Below are positions 25,297 through 33,709 of a DNA stretch of 64,000 nucleotides, one piece after another; positions within the stretch are counted from its first letter, which is position 1, and every line of letters starts with the position of its first letter. The position numbers and the translations under genes are program-made. The stretch spans positions 1,736,001 through 1,800,000 of the forward strand of contig NZ_LR723670.1 in NCBI RefSeq assembly GCF_902502825.2, given 5' to 3'. The notes beneath the pieces are model-generated. The model worked only from the letters and a program-made list of their open reading frames with translations, had not been told where the DNA came from and did not search any database. This DNA comes from Pseudorhizobium flavum (lineage in GTDB: Bacteria > Pseudomonadota > Alphaproteobacteria > Rhizobiales > Rhizobiaceae).

Positions 25297-25315
25297 GTTA
25301 AGGAATTCGTTAGGG
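25297..25315 (-). promoter_or_regulatory. Motif shared with the usg upstream region
   Basis: On the + strand this reads GTTAAGGAATTCGTTAGGG, 16/19 identical to 4354-4372. It lies about 55 bases before the start of the 90-residue gene on the minus strand and about 45 bases before crcB on the plus strand. It may be a regulator site or a shared promoter element. Confidence 0.3.
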
Positions 25316-25361
25316 TTTTAATCATTGCTCGTTTTTCTGTCCTTTTTCGGGTCGCCTGTTG

Positions 25362-25739
25362 ATGCTTCATCTGCTTCTCGTCGCCGCCGGCGGCGCCACC
25401 GGCTCCGTCATGCGCTACCTGGTCGGACAGTGGAGCATTCGACTGCTGGGCCCGTCGTTTCCCTGGGGCACCCTGATCGTGAACGTGTTGGGCTCCTTCG
25501 CCATCGGTCTCCTGGCCGAACTGATCGCCCGCAAGCTGGACGCCTCCTTGGAGATGCGGCTGTTACTCGTGACGGGCTTCCTTGGCGGCTTCACCACCTT
25601 TTCCGCCTTCTCGCTTGATGCCCTCGTCCTTTTCGAGCGCGGTGCGACGGGAGCGGCCGTCGCCTATATCCTCGGCAGCGTCGGGATCTCGCTGGCGGCG
25701 GTGATGGGCGGGCTGGCGCTTGGTCGGTCGATGTTCTAA
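25362..25739 (+). CDS. crcB: Fluoride exporter CrcB/Fluc
   Basis: The 125-residue protein has four membrane helices and the Fluc signature: GGATGSVMRYL at the N-terminus, FPWGTLIVNVLGSF in helix 2 and GFLGGFTTFSAFS in helix 3, whose phenylalanines line the fluoride pathway. It works as an antiparallel dimer that exports fluoride. The ATG at 25362 is preceded by an adjacent in-frame TTG. I do not see the conserved sequence of a fluoride riboswitch upstream. The rluC operon begins 35 bases after its stop. Confidence 0.93.
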   Translation: MLHLLLVAAGGATGSVMRYLVGQWSIRLLGPSFPWGTLIVNVLGSFAIGLLAELIARKLDASLEMRLLLVTGFLGGFTTFSAFSLDALVLFERGATGAAVAYILGSVGISLAAVMGGLALGRSMF

Positions 25740-25774
25740 AGACCGGTCAAACCTAAGAAGAACGAAAGAACATC

Positions 25775-26764
25775 ATGGCAGGCATCGAGCACATCCGCGT
25801 AGAGGCGGACGAAGCGGGCATGCGCCTGGACCGTTGGTTCAAGGTCCATTATCCCGGTCTCGGCTTTGGCGCGCTGCAGAAACTGCTGCGCTCGGGCCAG
25901 GTGCGTGTCGATGGGGGGCGGGTGAAATCCGACGCCCGTGTCCAGCCCGGGCAGACGGTGCGCGTCCCGCCGCTGGATGTCGACACGAAGAAGGCCGGGC
26001 CCATCGCCGGCAAGGATCTGAAGCATTCCAGCGACTACGAGCTGTTGCAGCGCATGGTGTTGCACGAGGATGACAAGGTGATCGTCCTCAACAAGCCGGC
26101 GGGGCTAGCGGTCCAGGGTGGCTCCGGCGTCACGCGTCACATCGATCAGATGCTGGATGCCTGGATCAGTCCGAAGGGGGAGAAACCACGCCTCGTCCAT
26201 CGCCTCGACCGGGACACGTCCGGCGTGCTGGTCATTGCCCGCACGCGCGGGGCGGCACAGAAGCTGACGGCGGCGTTTCGCGAGCGCGATACCAAGAAGA
26301 CCTATTGGTCGCTGGTGAAGGGCGTGCCGCGCAAGCACGAGGACAAGATCTCGACCTGGCTCGTCAAGGAGCAGACGCCGGACGGCGATCGCATGCGGAT
26401 CGCCAAGCACGGGGAGCCCGGCGCCGACCATGCGGTTTCCTTCTATCGCGTGCTTGAGACAGCCGCTCAGACCATGGCATGGCTGGAGATGGAGCCCTAT
26501 ACCGGCAGAACGCACCAGTTGCGCGTCCATGCTCTGCATATCGGACACCCGATCATCGGCGATCCGAAATATTTCGATGACGACATCAACTGGCCGTTCC
26601 CGGGCGGCATCCAGAAACGGCTGCACCTGCATGCGCGCCATATCGACATCCCGCATCCCTCCGGTGGGCGTCTGAAGGTGACGGCGCCGCTGCCGCCGCA
26701 CATGGTCCAGAGCTGGAACCTGCTCGGCTTCGATCTGGAGAGCGGCAGGAGTGCCGACGAATGA
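25775..26764 (+). CDS. rluC: Large-subunit rRNA pseudouridine synthase, RluC type
   Basis: The 329-residue enzyme has an N-terminal S4 RNA-binding domain (about 13-65) and an RluA-family catalytic domain. The catalytic motif HRLDRDTSG places the active Asp at 145, and YTGRTHQLRVH follows in the C-terminal half. RluC makes pseudouridines at three positions of 23S rRNA; assignment to RluC rather than RluD rests on overall resemblance. Its stop overlaps the start of the HAD hydrolase gene by four bases (26761-26764), an arrangement with HAD and ATP12 genes that I recall from other alphaproteobacteria. Confidence 0.88.
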   Translation: MAGIEHIRVEADEAGMRLDRWFKVHYPGLGFGALQKLLRSGQVRVDGGRVKSDARVQPGQTVRVPPLDVDTKKAGPIAGKDLKHSSDYELLQRMVLHEDDKVIVLNKPAGLAVQGGSGVTRHIDQMLDAWISPKGEKPRLVHRLDRDTSGVLVIARTRGAAQKLTAAFRERDTKKTYWSLVKGVPRKHEDKISTWLVKEQTPDGDRMRIAKHGEPGADHAVSFYRVLETAAQTMAWLEMEPYTGRTHQLRVHALHIGHPIIGDPKYFDDDINWPFPGGIQKRLHLHARHIDIPHPSGGRLKVTAPLPPHMVQSWNLLGFDLESGRSADE

Positions 26765-27414
26765 AACTCATCCTCTTTGATTGCGACGGCACTCTGGTCG
26801 ACAGCGTGTCGCTGATCCACGAGACGATGCGCCGGACCTTCCTGCATTTCGACAAGCCGGAGCCGAAGGTGGAGGCGACGAAGGCGATCATCGGCCTGAC
26901 TCTCGATATTGCCATTGCACGCATGCTAGGGCGCCCGCATGCGGGCGACGAGGAAGTGGCGATGATGGCCTATTACAAGTCGCTGTTTTCCGAGGTGCGA
27001 CGGGACCTCGATTTCCGCGAGCCCTTGTTCCCGGGCATCCGCGAACTGATCGATAAGATCGGGCCGCGTGACGATCTGCTCATCGGGGCCGTCACGGGAA
27101 AGTCCCGTCGCGGGCTGGATCTCATCATGGAGACGCACGGCTTCGGCAAGTACTTCGTGGTGTCGCGAACGGCGGACGACTGCCCCTCCAAGCCGCATCC
27201 CGCAATGGTGTCGGAATGCTGCGACGAGACGGGGATGGTACCGGGCGTGACGATTGTCATCGGTGATGCCATCTACGACATGCAGATGGCGAAAGCAGCC
27301 GGTGCCACGGCCATCGGGGTCTCCTGGGGCTATGCGTCCGTCGAGGATCTCTGGAACGCCGGAGCAGATGCGGTCGTTGACCACCCGAGCGAGTTGCTGG
27401 CGCATATCGGCTGA
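26761..27414 (+). CDS. HAD-superfamily hydrolase, phosphoglycolate-phosphatase-like
   Basis: The 217-residue protein has the haloacid dehalogenase core: FDCDGTLVDS (nucleophile Asp7 and Asp9) at the start, GAVTGKSRRGLD as motif II, SKPHPAMV with the motif III lysine, and VIGDAIYDMQMAKAAG as motif IV. An alpha-helical cap lies between motifs I and II. The likely substrate is a small phosphorylated metabolite, which cannot be named. It overlaps rluC by four bases and lies eight bases before the ATP12 gene. Confidence 0.88.
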   Translation: MKLILFDCDGTLVDSVSLIHETMRRTFLHFDKPEPKVEATKAIIGLTLDIAIARMLGRPHAGDEEVAMMAYYKSLFSEVRRDLDFREPLFPGIRELIDKIGPRDDLLIGAVTGKSRRGLDLIMETHGFGKYFVVSRTADDCPSKPHPAMVSECCDETGMVPGVTIVIGDAIYDMQMAKAAGATAIGVSWGYASVEDLWNAGADAVVDHPSELLAHIG

Positions 27415-27422
27415 GGTTTCTG

Positions 27423-28211
27423 ATGCGAGACGAGTTCAAAGATCTTGAAGGGACGAGCCATCCGGATCCGACCCGGCGGGCGCAGATCCAGATGAAGCGG
27501 CCCTTACCGAAGCGCTTCTACAAGCAGGTGTCCGTTGGCCGAGATGAGGGTGGCTATGCGATTCTGCTCGACGGGCGGCCGGTGCGGACGCCGGCGAAGA
27601 ACCCGCTGACTGCACCCACTGCAGGGCTTGCCGAACTGATGCGGGCCGAATGGGACGCGCAGGGCGAGTCGGTCGATCCGCAGACCATGCCGGTCACCAA
27701 ACTGGTGAATACCGCGATTGACGGTGTGGCACTCGATCCGCAGGCGGTTTTCGAGGATATTCTGCGTTTTTCGGCCAGCGACCTGCTGTGCTACCGCGCG
27801 GATGCTCCGGAGGAGCTGGTGGCGCGGCAATGCGAGCGCTGGGATCCGCTGATCGACTGGGCGGCCAGCGAACTTGGCGCGCGCTTCATCCTGATCGAGG
27901 GTGTCATGCCGCAGGAGCAGCCACGCGAGGCGACCAGTGCGTTCGCGGTCACGCTGCGAAAATACGACTCGCCGATCGAGCTCGCCTGTCTCCATACGGT
28001 GACCACCCTGACCGGCTCTGCGATACTTGCCCTGGCCTTCGCGGAAGGTCGTCTTTCCGCAGAAGAGGCCTGGTCGCTCGCCCATCTCGATGAGGACTGG
28101 ACGGAAGAGCACTGGGGCGTCGATGCGGAGGCGCGTCTGCGCCGCGAGCGGCGCCATGAAGAATTCCACGCGTCCGTCGCAGCATTCAAGAGCCTCCGGC
28201 AGCCGGCTTAA
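27423..28211 (+). CDS. ATP12 family F1-ATPase assembly chaperone
   Basis: The 262-residue protein matches ATP12: PLPKRFYKQVSV followed by LLDGRPVRTPAKNPL at the N-terminus, then EWDAQGESVDPQTMPVTKL, DLLCYRAD and LTGSAILALA. ATP12 holds the alpha subunit of F1 before hexamer assembly in mitochondria, and alphaproteobacterial homologs are thought to act likewise. The ATG at 27423 is used; the conserved region begins near residue 24. It is the last gene of the rluC-HAD-ATP12 operon. Confidence 0.88.
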   Translation: MRDEFKDLEGTSHPDPTRRAQIQMKRPLPKRFYKQVSVGRDEGGYAILLDGRPVRTPAKNPLTAPTAGLAELMRAEWDAQGESVDPQTMPVTKLVNTAIDGVALDPQAVFEDILRFSASDLLCYRADAPEELVARQCERWDPLIDWAASELGARFILIEGVMPQEQPREATSAFAVTLRKYDSPIELACLHTVTTLTGSAILALAFAEGRLSAEEAWSLAHLDEDWTEEHWGVDAEARLRRERRHEEFHASVAAFKSLRQPA

Positions 28212-28223
28212 GCCTTCGCTAAC
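28207..28223 (+). promoter_or_regulatory. CTTAAG...CTTCGCTAAC motif before a secreted-protein gene
   Basis: CTTAAGCCTTCGCTAAC spans the ATP12 stop codon and lies 42 bases before the start at 28265. In the orientation of the downstream gene it resembles the elements before usg (4354-4372) and the 90-residue gene (25297-25315), sharing CTTCG-TTAAC-like and CTTAA/CCTAA ends. Confidence 0.25.
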
Positions 28224-28264
28224 CGCAGCCACGGATGATCCCGAGAGTATTCCCGGGGTAATCC

Positions 28265-28759
28265 ATGTCTGTCCGCCCACATGCGCTCTGCATTCTTCTG
28301 GTGACCCTGCCGCTGCTGATGTCGTTCCGGCTGCAGCCCGCGACGGCCGACCACGAGGCGTTGCTCTACGACGTGCGCGCGGCCTTCGTGACGGCGAGAG
28401 AAGACGTGCCGGCGCTGCTGGTGACGGAGACGGACAGGCTGGTGAACGACGCGATCCTGACAACGATGCGCGGCCGCGTTCTCCCCCGCGCCATCCTAGC
28501 GATCCGCGTCGAGCACCACAAAGCGTTCCCGGCCTTGCTTGGCGGGAAGCGCGAGGCGACAGTCACGGTCGAAGCAGTCGCGGTTGCCAACGGAGAGGCG
28601 ATTGCAGAGGGGACGTTCACCACATCCGTCTTCTCCCTCCGCAGTGATTCCCTTGAACTGCTGCTGGCGGAGAAGATCGCCGCTCGCATCGCGAGCGAGT
28701 TTCGCCTGACCCGTGAAGGGCCGGCCACACTTGCAACGGCGCTCTTTGCCGCGCCCTAG
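28265..28759 (+). CDS. Secreted protein of unknown function
   Basis: The 164-residue product has a signal peptide (hydrophobic residues 8-21, cleavage near ATAD) and a mature domain of about 130 residues with alternating strands and helices (REDVPALLVTETDRLVNDAIL, EATVTVEAVAVANGEAIAEG). I do not recognise a family. It lies after the ATP12 gene and its stop overlaps the end of the convergent sugE gene by four bases (28756-28759). Confidence 0.6.
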   Translation: MSVRPHALCILLVTLPLLMSFRLQPATADHEALLYDVRAAFVTAREDVPALLVTETDRLVNDAILTTMRGRVLPRAILAIRVEHHKAFPALLGGKREATVTVEAVAVANGEAIAEGTFTTSVFSLRSDSLELLLAEKIAARIASEFRLTREGPATLATALFAAP

Positions 28760-29073
28760 CCGGCCGCTACCTTCAGCCCGACGATTCCCGTAATGATCAG
28801 CGCGATGCAGACAAGGCGAAGCGCCGAGGCAGGTTCCGCAAACAGGACGATACCGAGGATGACGGTGCCGACGGTCCCTATGCCGGTCCAGACGGCGTAG
28901 GCGGTGCCGACGGGGAGCGAACGCACCGCCAGGCCAAGCAACACGACGGAAATCACCATTGCCGTAGCAGTGAGGATAGTTGGCATCGGCCGTGTGAAAC
29001 CTTCGGTATATTTTAGGCCGATTGCCCAGCCGATTTCGAACAGTCCTGCAAGGGTGAGAAGGGTCCAGGCCAT
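28756..29073 (-). CDS. sugE: SMR-family guanidinium exporter (Gdx/SugE)
   Basis: The 105-residue protein is a four-helix small multidrug resistance transporter. It carries the Gdx subtype marks: AGLFEIGWAIGLKYTEGF with the central glutamate in helix 1, SLPVGTAYAVWTGIGTVG in helix 3 and GIVLFAEPAS. Gdx proteins export guanidinium in exchange for protons rather than quaternary drugs. I chose the ATG at 29073 because GGAG lies seven bases upstream; a TTG at 29091 is the alternative. A two-hairpin guanidine-II riboswitch lies directly upstream, which supports the substrate strongly. Confidence 0.92.
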   Translation of the reverse strand: MAWTLLTLAGLFEIGWAIGLKYTEGFTRPMPTILTATAMVISVVLLGLAVRSLPVGTAYAVWTGIGTVGTVILGIVLFAEPASALRLVCIALIITGIVGLKVAAG

Positions 29074-29095
29074 TGCCTTACTCCATGTCAAAGGA

Positions 29096-29152
29096 GCGAG
29101 GCCGTCCCCGCGATCGTAACCGGACGAAGTGGCCGGCGGCAGTCGTCTGCCG
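29096..29152 (-). ncRNA. Guanidine-II (mini-ykkC) riboswitch controlling sugE
   Basis: On the minus strand two hairpins with ACGR tetraloops precede sugE. The first, 29152-29137, is CGGCAG-ACGA-CUGCCG with six pairs. The second, 29111-29096, is GCGGGG-ACGG-CCUCGC with six pairs including one G-U. They are 25 bases apart, within the known linker range of this class. CUCC at 29096-29093, at the edge of the second stem, is complementary to the sugE ribosome binding site GGAG at 29084-29081. Guanidine-stabilised folding of hairpin two would therefore free the site and switch expression on. The motif and gene context agree; the mechanism is inferred. Confidence 0.88.
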
Positions 29153-29219
29153 ATCCTGATATGGGTCTCCGCTCGCGAGAGAGCAAGGCCGTTGGGCCTT
29201 CAGGTGCTCCGTCCGGCAG

Positions 29220-30053
29220 CTATCGCAGCCGCTCCGCGTGCCACTTCAGGTGATCGTCCATGAACGTCGAGATGAAGTAGTAGGAGTGGTCGTAGCGATC
29301 ATGCATCCTGAGCCTCAGGCCGATATCCGTGCCCTTGGTCGCCTCTTCGAAGAGCCAGGGCCGTAGGCCGTTGTCGAGGAAGCTGTCCGCCTTGCCCTGG
29401 TCGATCAGGAATTCCGGAAAGCGGGCGCCATCCTCCACGAGGGCGCAGGCATCATATGGGCGCCATGTGCTCCGGTCAGCGCCGAGGTATTTCTCGAGCG
29501 CCGGAGCTGACCAGTCGGCAGTCGAAGGTTGCACGATCGGGGCGAAGGCGGAGCAGCTCTTGAAGCGATCAGGGTTCTTGAGCGCAATCGTCATCGCGCC
29601 ATGCCCGCCCATGGAGTGCCCAAAGATTCCCTGTCGGGTCATGTCGGCGCGGAAGTGCTGGCTGATCAGAGAGGGCAGTTCCTCCGTGATGTAGCTGTAC
29701 ATCTGGTAGTGCTCGGCCCAGGGCTTCTCGGTGGCGTCGAGATAGAAACCGGCCCCCTTTCCCATCTGCCAGTTGGTCAGTTCGTCCGGCACGTCATTGC
29801 CGCGCGGGCTGGTGTCCGGGCAGACGATGATGAGGCCGAGTTCGGAGGCGAGGCGGCGGTATTCGCCCTTTTCCATGACATTGGCGTGGGTGCAGGTGAG
29901 GCCGGACAGGTACCAAAGGACGGGGCGAGGCTCGCTGATCGCCTGCGGCGGCACGAAGACCGCGAAGGTCATCTCGCATTTGCACGCGTCGGATTCGTGG
30001 GCGTAGACGCCCTGCATGCCGTCGAAGGCCGTGTTCTGGGAAATGACTTTCAT
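29220..30053 (-). CDS. fghA: S-formylglutathione hydrolase
   Basis: The 277-residue esterase-D-type alpha/beta hydrolase has the nucleophile elbow GHSMGGHG (Ser147), YLSGLTCTHANVMEKGEYRR near the N-terminus, LIDQGKADSFLD with the likely catalytic Asp, and RYDHSYYF with the His. It hydrolyses S-formylglutathione to formate and glutathione, the second step of glutathione-dependent formaldehyde oxidation. Its ATG overlaps the stop of the yaiI-like gene by four bases (30050-30053), and adhC lies upstream on the same strand, so the pathway is clustered. Confidence 0.93.
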   Translation of the reverse strand: MKVISQNTAFDGMQGVYAHESDACKCEMTFAVFVPPQAISEPRPVLWYLSGLTCTHANVMEKGEYRRLASELGLIIVCPDTSPRGNDVPDELTNWQMGKGAGFYLDATEKPWAEHYQMYSYITEELPSLISQHFRADMTRQGIFGHSMGGHGAMTIALKNPDRFKSCSAFAPIVQPSTADWSAPALEKYLGADRSTWRPYDACALVEDGARFPEFLIDQGKADSFLDNGLRPWLFEEATKGTDIGLRLRMHDRYDHSYYFISTFMDDHLKWHAERLR

Positions 30054-30514
30054 GGTTGATCTCCAGGTGGCGCGTAGGTCTTGGCACGGCGGCAGAGCCG
30101 GTCGAGGGTTTCCAGGAACTGCGATCGATCCCGTGGGCTGAAGGCGGCATTGTAGCCCTTGCTCTCGCCGGTCTCTCTCAGATGCTGGCCGAGATCGCGC
30201 ATGGCCGTCGCCATGCCGATATTCGTCTGGTCAAAGATGCGGCCCGTGGGACCGGTGACAAGGGCGCCGTTGCCGACGCAGCGTCCGGCGAGCGGCACGT
30301 CGGCCGTAACCACGATGTCGCCGCTTCCCGCCCGCTCGGCTATCCAGTCGTCAGCAGCGTCGAAGGCGCCCGATACGATGACATTAGTCACCATCGGATC
30401 GCGTGAAGGGCGAAGACCGGAGTTCGCGACCAAGGTCACCTCAAGTCCATGCCGCTCCGCAACCTTGAGGATTTCCGGCTTGACGGGGCAGGCATCGGCA
30501 TCGACGTAGATCAC
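30050..30514 (-). CDS. YaiI/YqxD family protein (UPF0178)
   Basis: The 154-residue protein matches UPF0178: MIYVDADACPVKPEI at the start, VANSGLRPSRDPMV, IVVTADVPLAGRC and GRIFDQTNIG. The fold is of the NYN/PIN-like nuclease type with conserved aspartates, but its function is unproven. Translation starts at GTG 30514 behind AAGGAA; an ATG seven bases upstream is out of frame. It lies between the yegP-like gene and fghA in the formaldehyde cluster and overlaps fghA by four bases. I see no chemical reason for the link. Confidence 0.85.
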   Translation of the reverse strand: MIYVDADACPVKPEILKVAERHGLEVTLVANSGLRPSRDPMVTNVIVSGAFDAADDWIAERAGSGDIVVTADVPLAGRCVGNGALVTGPTGRIFDQTNIGMATAMRDLGQHLRETGESKGYNAAFSPRDRSQFLETLDRLCRRAKTYAPPGDQP

Positions 30515-30588
30515 GTTTCATTCCTTGGCTCCGGTGCGGGAGAACCGACCGGGCCACTCCGTTTTGTCGCCGATGCCGTACCTTGCCT

Positions 30589-30780
30589 TCAGGCAGTTGC
30601 CGTAGCGGTCTCGTCGACGGTACTTGCGCCTGGCGCGTTCTTCTTGATGGATTCGATGGCGGAGAGTGCCGAAGCCTTGGCCTTGTAACCTTCCGACAGG
30701 AACATGGTCTCGCCGTTGGATGCCTTGAACCGGAACCGGAACTCGCCCTTCTTGTCCTTGTAGACCTCGAACTTGTACAT
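30589..30780 (-). CDS. YegP family (DUF1508) small protein
   Basis: The 63-residue protein has a single DUF1508 unit: YKFEVYKDKKGEFRFRFKASNGETMFLSEGY-like sequence followed by KASALSAIESIKKNAPGAS. Two-unit members exist in E. coli (YegP). The fold is a small alpha-beta unit of unknown role. I start it at the ATG at 30780, which has GGGGGAG upstream; an in-frame start at 30810 has none. It lies between adhC and the yaiI-like gene on the same strand. Confidence 0.85.
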   Translation of the reverse strand: MYKFEVYKDKKGEFRFRFKASNGETMFLSEGYKAKASALSAIESIKKNAPGASTVDETATATA

Positions 30781-30852
30781 GCCACTCCCCCGTTGGTTGG
30801 AACATATCAAATGATATTCCAGCGATGGGGGAATGCAAGCATCTCGCAGGCA

Positions 30853-31980
30853 TCAATAGACGACGACGCTCCTGATGCTCTGTCCGCCATGCATGAGCTC
30901 GAAGCCCTTGTTGATGTCTTCCAGTCCCATGGTGTGGGTGATCATCGGGTCGATCTCGATCTTGCCCTCCATGTACCAGTCGACGATCTTCGGCACGTCG
31001 GTGCGCCCGCGCGCGCCACCGAAGGCCGTGCCCGTCCAGGTACGGCCGGTGACGAGCTGGAAGGGTCGGGTGGAGATCTCCTGGCCGGCACCGGCCACCC
31101 CGATGATGACCGACTTGCCCCAGCCGCGATGCGAGGCCTCCAGCGCCTGGCGCATGACCTTCGTATTGCCGGTGCAGTCGAAGGTGTAGTCGGCACCGCC
31201 GATCTGGTCGGCGCCGCGCTTCGTCATGTTGACGAGATAGGGGACGATGTCGTCGCCCACCTCCTTCGGGTTGACGAAATGGGTCATGCCGAAGCGCTCG
31301 CCCCACTCCTTCTTGTCGTTGTTGAGGTCGACGCCGATGATCATGTCGGCGCCGGCAAGGCGCAGGCCCTGGATGACGTTCAGGCCTATGCCACCAAGCC
31401 CGAAGACGATCGCGGTCGAACCGATCTCCACCTTGGCGGTGTTGATCACGGCGCCGATGCCGGTCGTCACGCCGCAGCCGATATAGCAGATCTTGTCGAA
31501 GGGAGCGTCGGGATTGACCTTGGCGACGGCGATTTCCGGCAGGACGGTGTAGTTGGCGAAGGTCGAGCAGCCCATGTAGTGGTGCAGCTTCTCGCCGTTG
31601 ATGGAAAAGCGCGAGGTGCCGTCCGGCATGACGCCCTGGCCCTGGGTGGAGCGAATGGCGGTGCACAGGTTCGTCTTGCGCGAGAGGCAGGAGGGGCATT
31701 CGCGGCATTCGGGGGTGTAGAGCGGGATGACGTGGTCGCCCTTCTTCACCGAGGTGACGCCGGGGCCGACGTCGACCACCACGCCTGCACCCTCGTGCCC
31801 GAGGATCGCCGGAAACAGCCCCTCGGGGTCGGCGCCCGACAGCGTGAAGTCGTCCGTATGGCAGATGCCGGTCGCCTTCACCTCCACCAGCACCTCGCCC
31901 GCCCGAGGTCCCTCGAGCTGAACCGTCATGATCTCCAGCGGCTTGCCGGCTTGAACGGCAACGGCGGCGCGAACGTCCAT
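30853..31980 (-). CDS. adhC: S-(hydroxymethyl)glutathione dehydrogenase / class III alcohol dehydrogenase
   Basis: The 375-residue zinc enzyme has catalytic-zinc ligands C40, H62 and E63 ([15 protein letters not shown]), structural-zinc cysteines at 92, 95, 98 and 106 ([16 protein letters not shown]), the NAD fold [12 protein letters not shown], and [13 protein letters not shown] typical of class III. It oxidises S-hydroxymethylglutathione, formed from formaldehyde and glutathione, to S-formylglutathione, which fghA downstream hydrolyses. It leads a same-strand cluster adhC, yegP-like, yaiI-like, fghA. Confidence 0.95.
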   Translation of the reverse strand: MDVRAAVAVQAGKPLEIMTVQLEGPRAGEVLVEVKATGICHTDDFTLSGADPEGLFPAILGHEGAGVVVDVGPGVTSVKKGDHVIPLYTPECRECPSCLSRKTNLCTAIRSTQGQGVMPDGTSRFSINGEKLHHYMGCSTFANYTVLPEIAVAKVNPDAPFDKICYIGCGVTTGIGAVINTAKVEIGSTAIVFGLGGIGLNVIQGLRLAGADMIIGVDLNNDKKEWGERFGMTHFVNPKEVGDDIVPYLVNMTKRGADQIGGADYTFDCTGNTKVMRQALEASHRGWGKSVIIGVAGAGQEISTRPFQLVTGRTWTGTAFGGARGRTDVPKIVDWYMEGKIEIDPMITHTMGLEDINKGFELMHGGQSIRSVVVY

Positions 31981-32084
31981 GGTCTTTCTCCATCTTTTCG
32001 AATCCGCCGGACTGTCGCATGCGGCAGCTGATCTCTCAAGAGAAGCCCTGTCGTTCCATCTGCTCGATAGGTGGGCGGACGGCT

Positions 32085-32792
32085 TCAGGCTGCCGCGTGT
32101 TCCGTGACGGGAATATCTTCATCCAGCAGAAGCCACTCCGTAGCCCTGATGTCGTCGGAGCGGGAGGCGATCTCTGTGAGCAACATGACATCGCGCCATC
32201 CTGAATGATTCTCCGCCTCATCGGCCAGCATGTCTATCTGTCCGAGGATCAACTGCTCCGCGCGCGCAAGCCGTATGGAGCCGCGATCAACGGCGCTCCG
32301 CAGGATGCGCCAAAGATAGGCGAGGTCGGCCTTGGTCACGCCGCGGCTGTCCAAACGCCGCCGGGCATATGCACCGCGCGGTTCCGGCAGCAGGGCGAGG
32401 CGCAGCTGGTTCAGTGCCGCGGCGGAGAGAAAACCCGGGACGTTGCGCGCGATGTCCAGGACGTGAAGGATGATTTCCAGCCCTGCGGGCGAATGAACCG
32501 CGCCAGCGGAGGCAACCTTCTCCAGCAGCCAGCCGGCGGTCTCGCCCGTCACATCTCCGTCGGCCGAATCGCGCCAGACGACGAATTCGGCGATCGCCTC
32601 GACCAGATAGGCCGTCCATTCCGGGCAGTGGGTTGTGCAGCAGTCGTGTAACGCAAGGGCCATGCTGGCCTGATAACGACTGGTGATTCCATCAGGCCAC
32701 ATGTGGTGGCGCATCAGCCCGACATCGTCGGGCGTTATCTCACCCTTTCCGGCGATGACACATGCCGGAAAAGAAAAGCGCAGGTCGCTCAT
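32085..32792 (-). CDS. Conserved-looking protein of unknown function
   Basis: The 235-residue protein is mostly alpha-helical by composition, has no signal peptide or membrane segment, and I do not recognise a family. Notable stretches are [20 protein letters not shown], with three cysteines and a histidine, and [20 protein letters not shown], which recalls calcium/EF-hand or TerB-like helices without a clear match. The ATG at 32792 has CGGAGA seven bases upstream, and directly before that lies a 15-base palindrome (32804-32818). It is a single gene between adhC and lipB. Confidence 0.6.
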   Translation of the reverse strand: MSDLRFSFPACVIAGKGEITPDDVGLMRHHMWPDGITSRYQASMALALHDCCTTHCPEWTAYLVEAIAEFVVWRDSADGDVTGETAGWLLEKVASAGAVHSPAGLEIILHVLDIARNVPGFLSAAALNQLRLALLPEPRGAYARRRLDSRGVTKADLAYLWRILRSAVDRGSIRLARAEQLILGQIDMLADEAENHSGWRDVMLLTEIASRSDDIRATEWLLLDEDIPVTEHAAA

Positions 32793-32803
32793 CTTTCATC
32801 TCC

Positions 32804-32818
32804 GTTTCATCATGAAAC
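32804..32818. promoter_or_regulatory. 15-base perfect palindrome before the 32085-32792 gene
   Basis: GTTTCAT-C-ATGAAAC lies 12 bases upstream of the minus-strand start codon at 32792, just outside the ribosome binding site. With a one-base centre it cannot form a stable hairpin, so it looks more like a dimeric repressor site near the transcription start. Confidence 0.4.
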
Positions 32819-32992
32819 TGGGATGGAAGGAATAAGCTTCACGTCTTGACGGACTGCCAACGGACGCTCTTAACGCCGCATGAGAGTGATCCTTACGATT
32901 TGATCGACGTACCAATTCGAGACACTGGTGGGGAGAGGAGACCATCTGGTGGTCCCTGTCCGCGCTTGATGTCAGTCGGGTCGGAACGGTCG

Positions 32993-33709
32993 CTATGCCG
33001 AGGCGGTCTGGCCGAACACATCCTCGAATGCCTCGCGCAGCCGCATGTCGACATCCGTCATCATGACAGGCAAACCGAGATCAACGAGGCTGGTGACGCC
33101 ATAGGCGCTGATTCCGCAGGGCACGATCCCGGAGAAGTGTGTCAGATCCGGGTCGACGTTCAGCGACAGCCCATGAAAGCTCACCCAGCGCCGAAGCCTG
33201 ATTCCGAGTGCCGCGATCTTGTCTTCCGTCACTGAACCGTCGGGCAGGCGCGGCTTGTCGGGCCGGCGAACCCAGACGCCAACGCGGTCCTCGCGCCGCT
33301 CGCCCCGGACATTCATCGATTCGAGGGTGCGGATAACGGTTTCCTCTAGGGCTGCCACATAGGCCCGCACGTCCTGGCGGCGGCGTTTCAGGTCCAGCAT
33401 CACATAGGCGACCCGCTGGCCCGGACCGTGATAGGTATATTCTCCCCCCCGCCCGGTAGCAAAGACGGGAAAGCGATCGGGATCGATAAGGTCGGAGGCA
33501 TCGGCACTGGTGCCGGCCGTGTAGAGCGGTGGGTGCTCGAGCAGCCATACGAGTTCGTCGGCCCGGCCGTCGGCAATCGCCGCCACCTCCGCTTCCATCG
33601 TCGCCACTGCTTCTTCGTAAGGGACGAGGCCGTCGGAGATGCGCCAGCGCACCGGCGGCGAGCCCGGCAGAGGATGCATGGAGTGGTCTAGTTCGGTGCG
33701 CGCGAGCAT
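32993..33709 (-). CDS. lipB: Octanoyltransferase (lipoate protein ligase B)
   Basis: The 238-residue enzyme has the LipB features: [55 protein letters not shown] with the active-site lysine region replaced in register, and the catalytic cysteine in [15 protein letters not shown]. It transfers octanoate from acyl carrier protein to lipoyl domains of 2-oxoacid dehydrogenases. I start it at the ATG at 33709, which has GAGGA six bases upstream; the frame is open to 33751. It is a single gene divergent from the tRNA-Leu gene. Confidence 0.92.
   Translation of the reverse strand: MLARTELDHSMHPLPGSPPVRWRISDGLVPYEEAVATMEAEVAAIADGRADELVWLLEHPPLYTAGTSADASDLIDPDRFPVFATGRGGEYTYHGPGQRVAYVMLDLKRRRQDVRAYVAALEETVIRTLESMNVRGERREDRVGVWVRRPDKPRLPDGSVTEDKIAALGIRLRRWVSFHGLSLNVDPDLTHFSGIVPCGISAYGVTSLVDLGLPVMMTDVDMRLREAFEDVFGQTASA

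Noticed and set aside
25242..25361. Possible fluoride riboswitch before crcB
   Set aside because: A GGCTTGGTTCCC stretch caught my eye, but the conserved GAUGG and GUUC-like elements and the pseudoknot partner of the class are not present.
32938..32955. Terminator after lipB (stem GACCA-CCAGA-TGGTC on the minus strand)
   Set aside because: The stem is only five base pairs and has no U-tract, so it is below what I would call a terminator.
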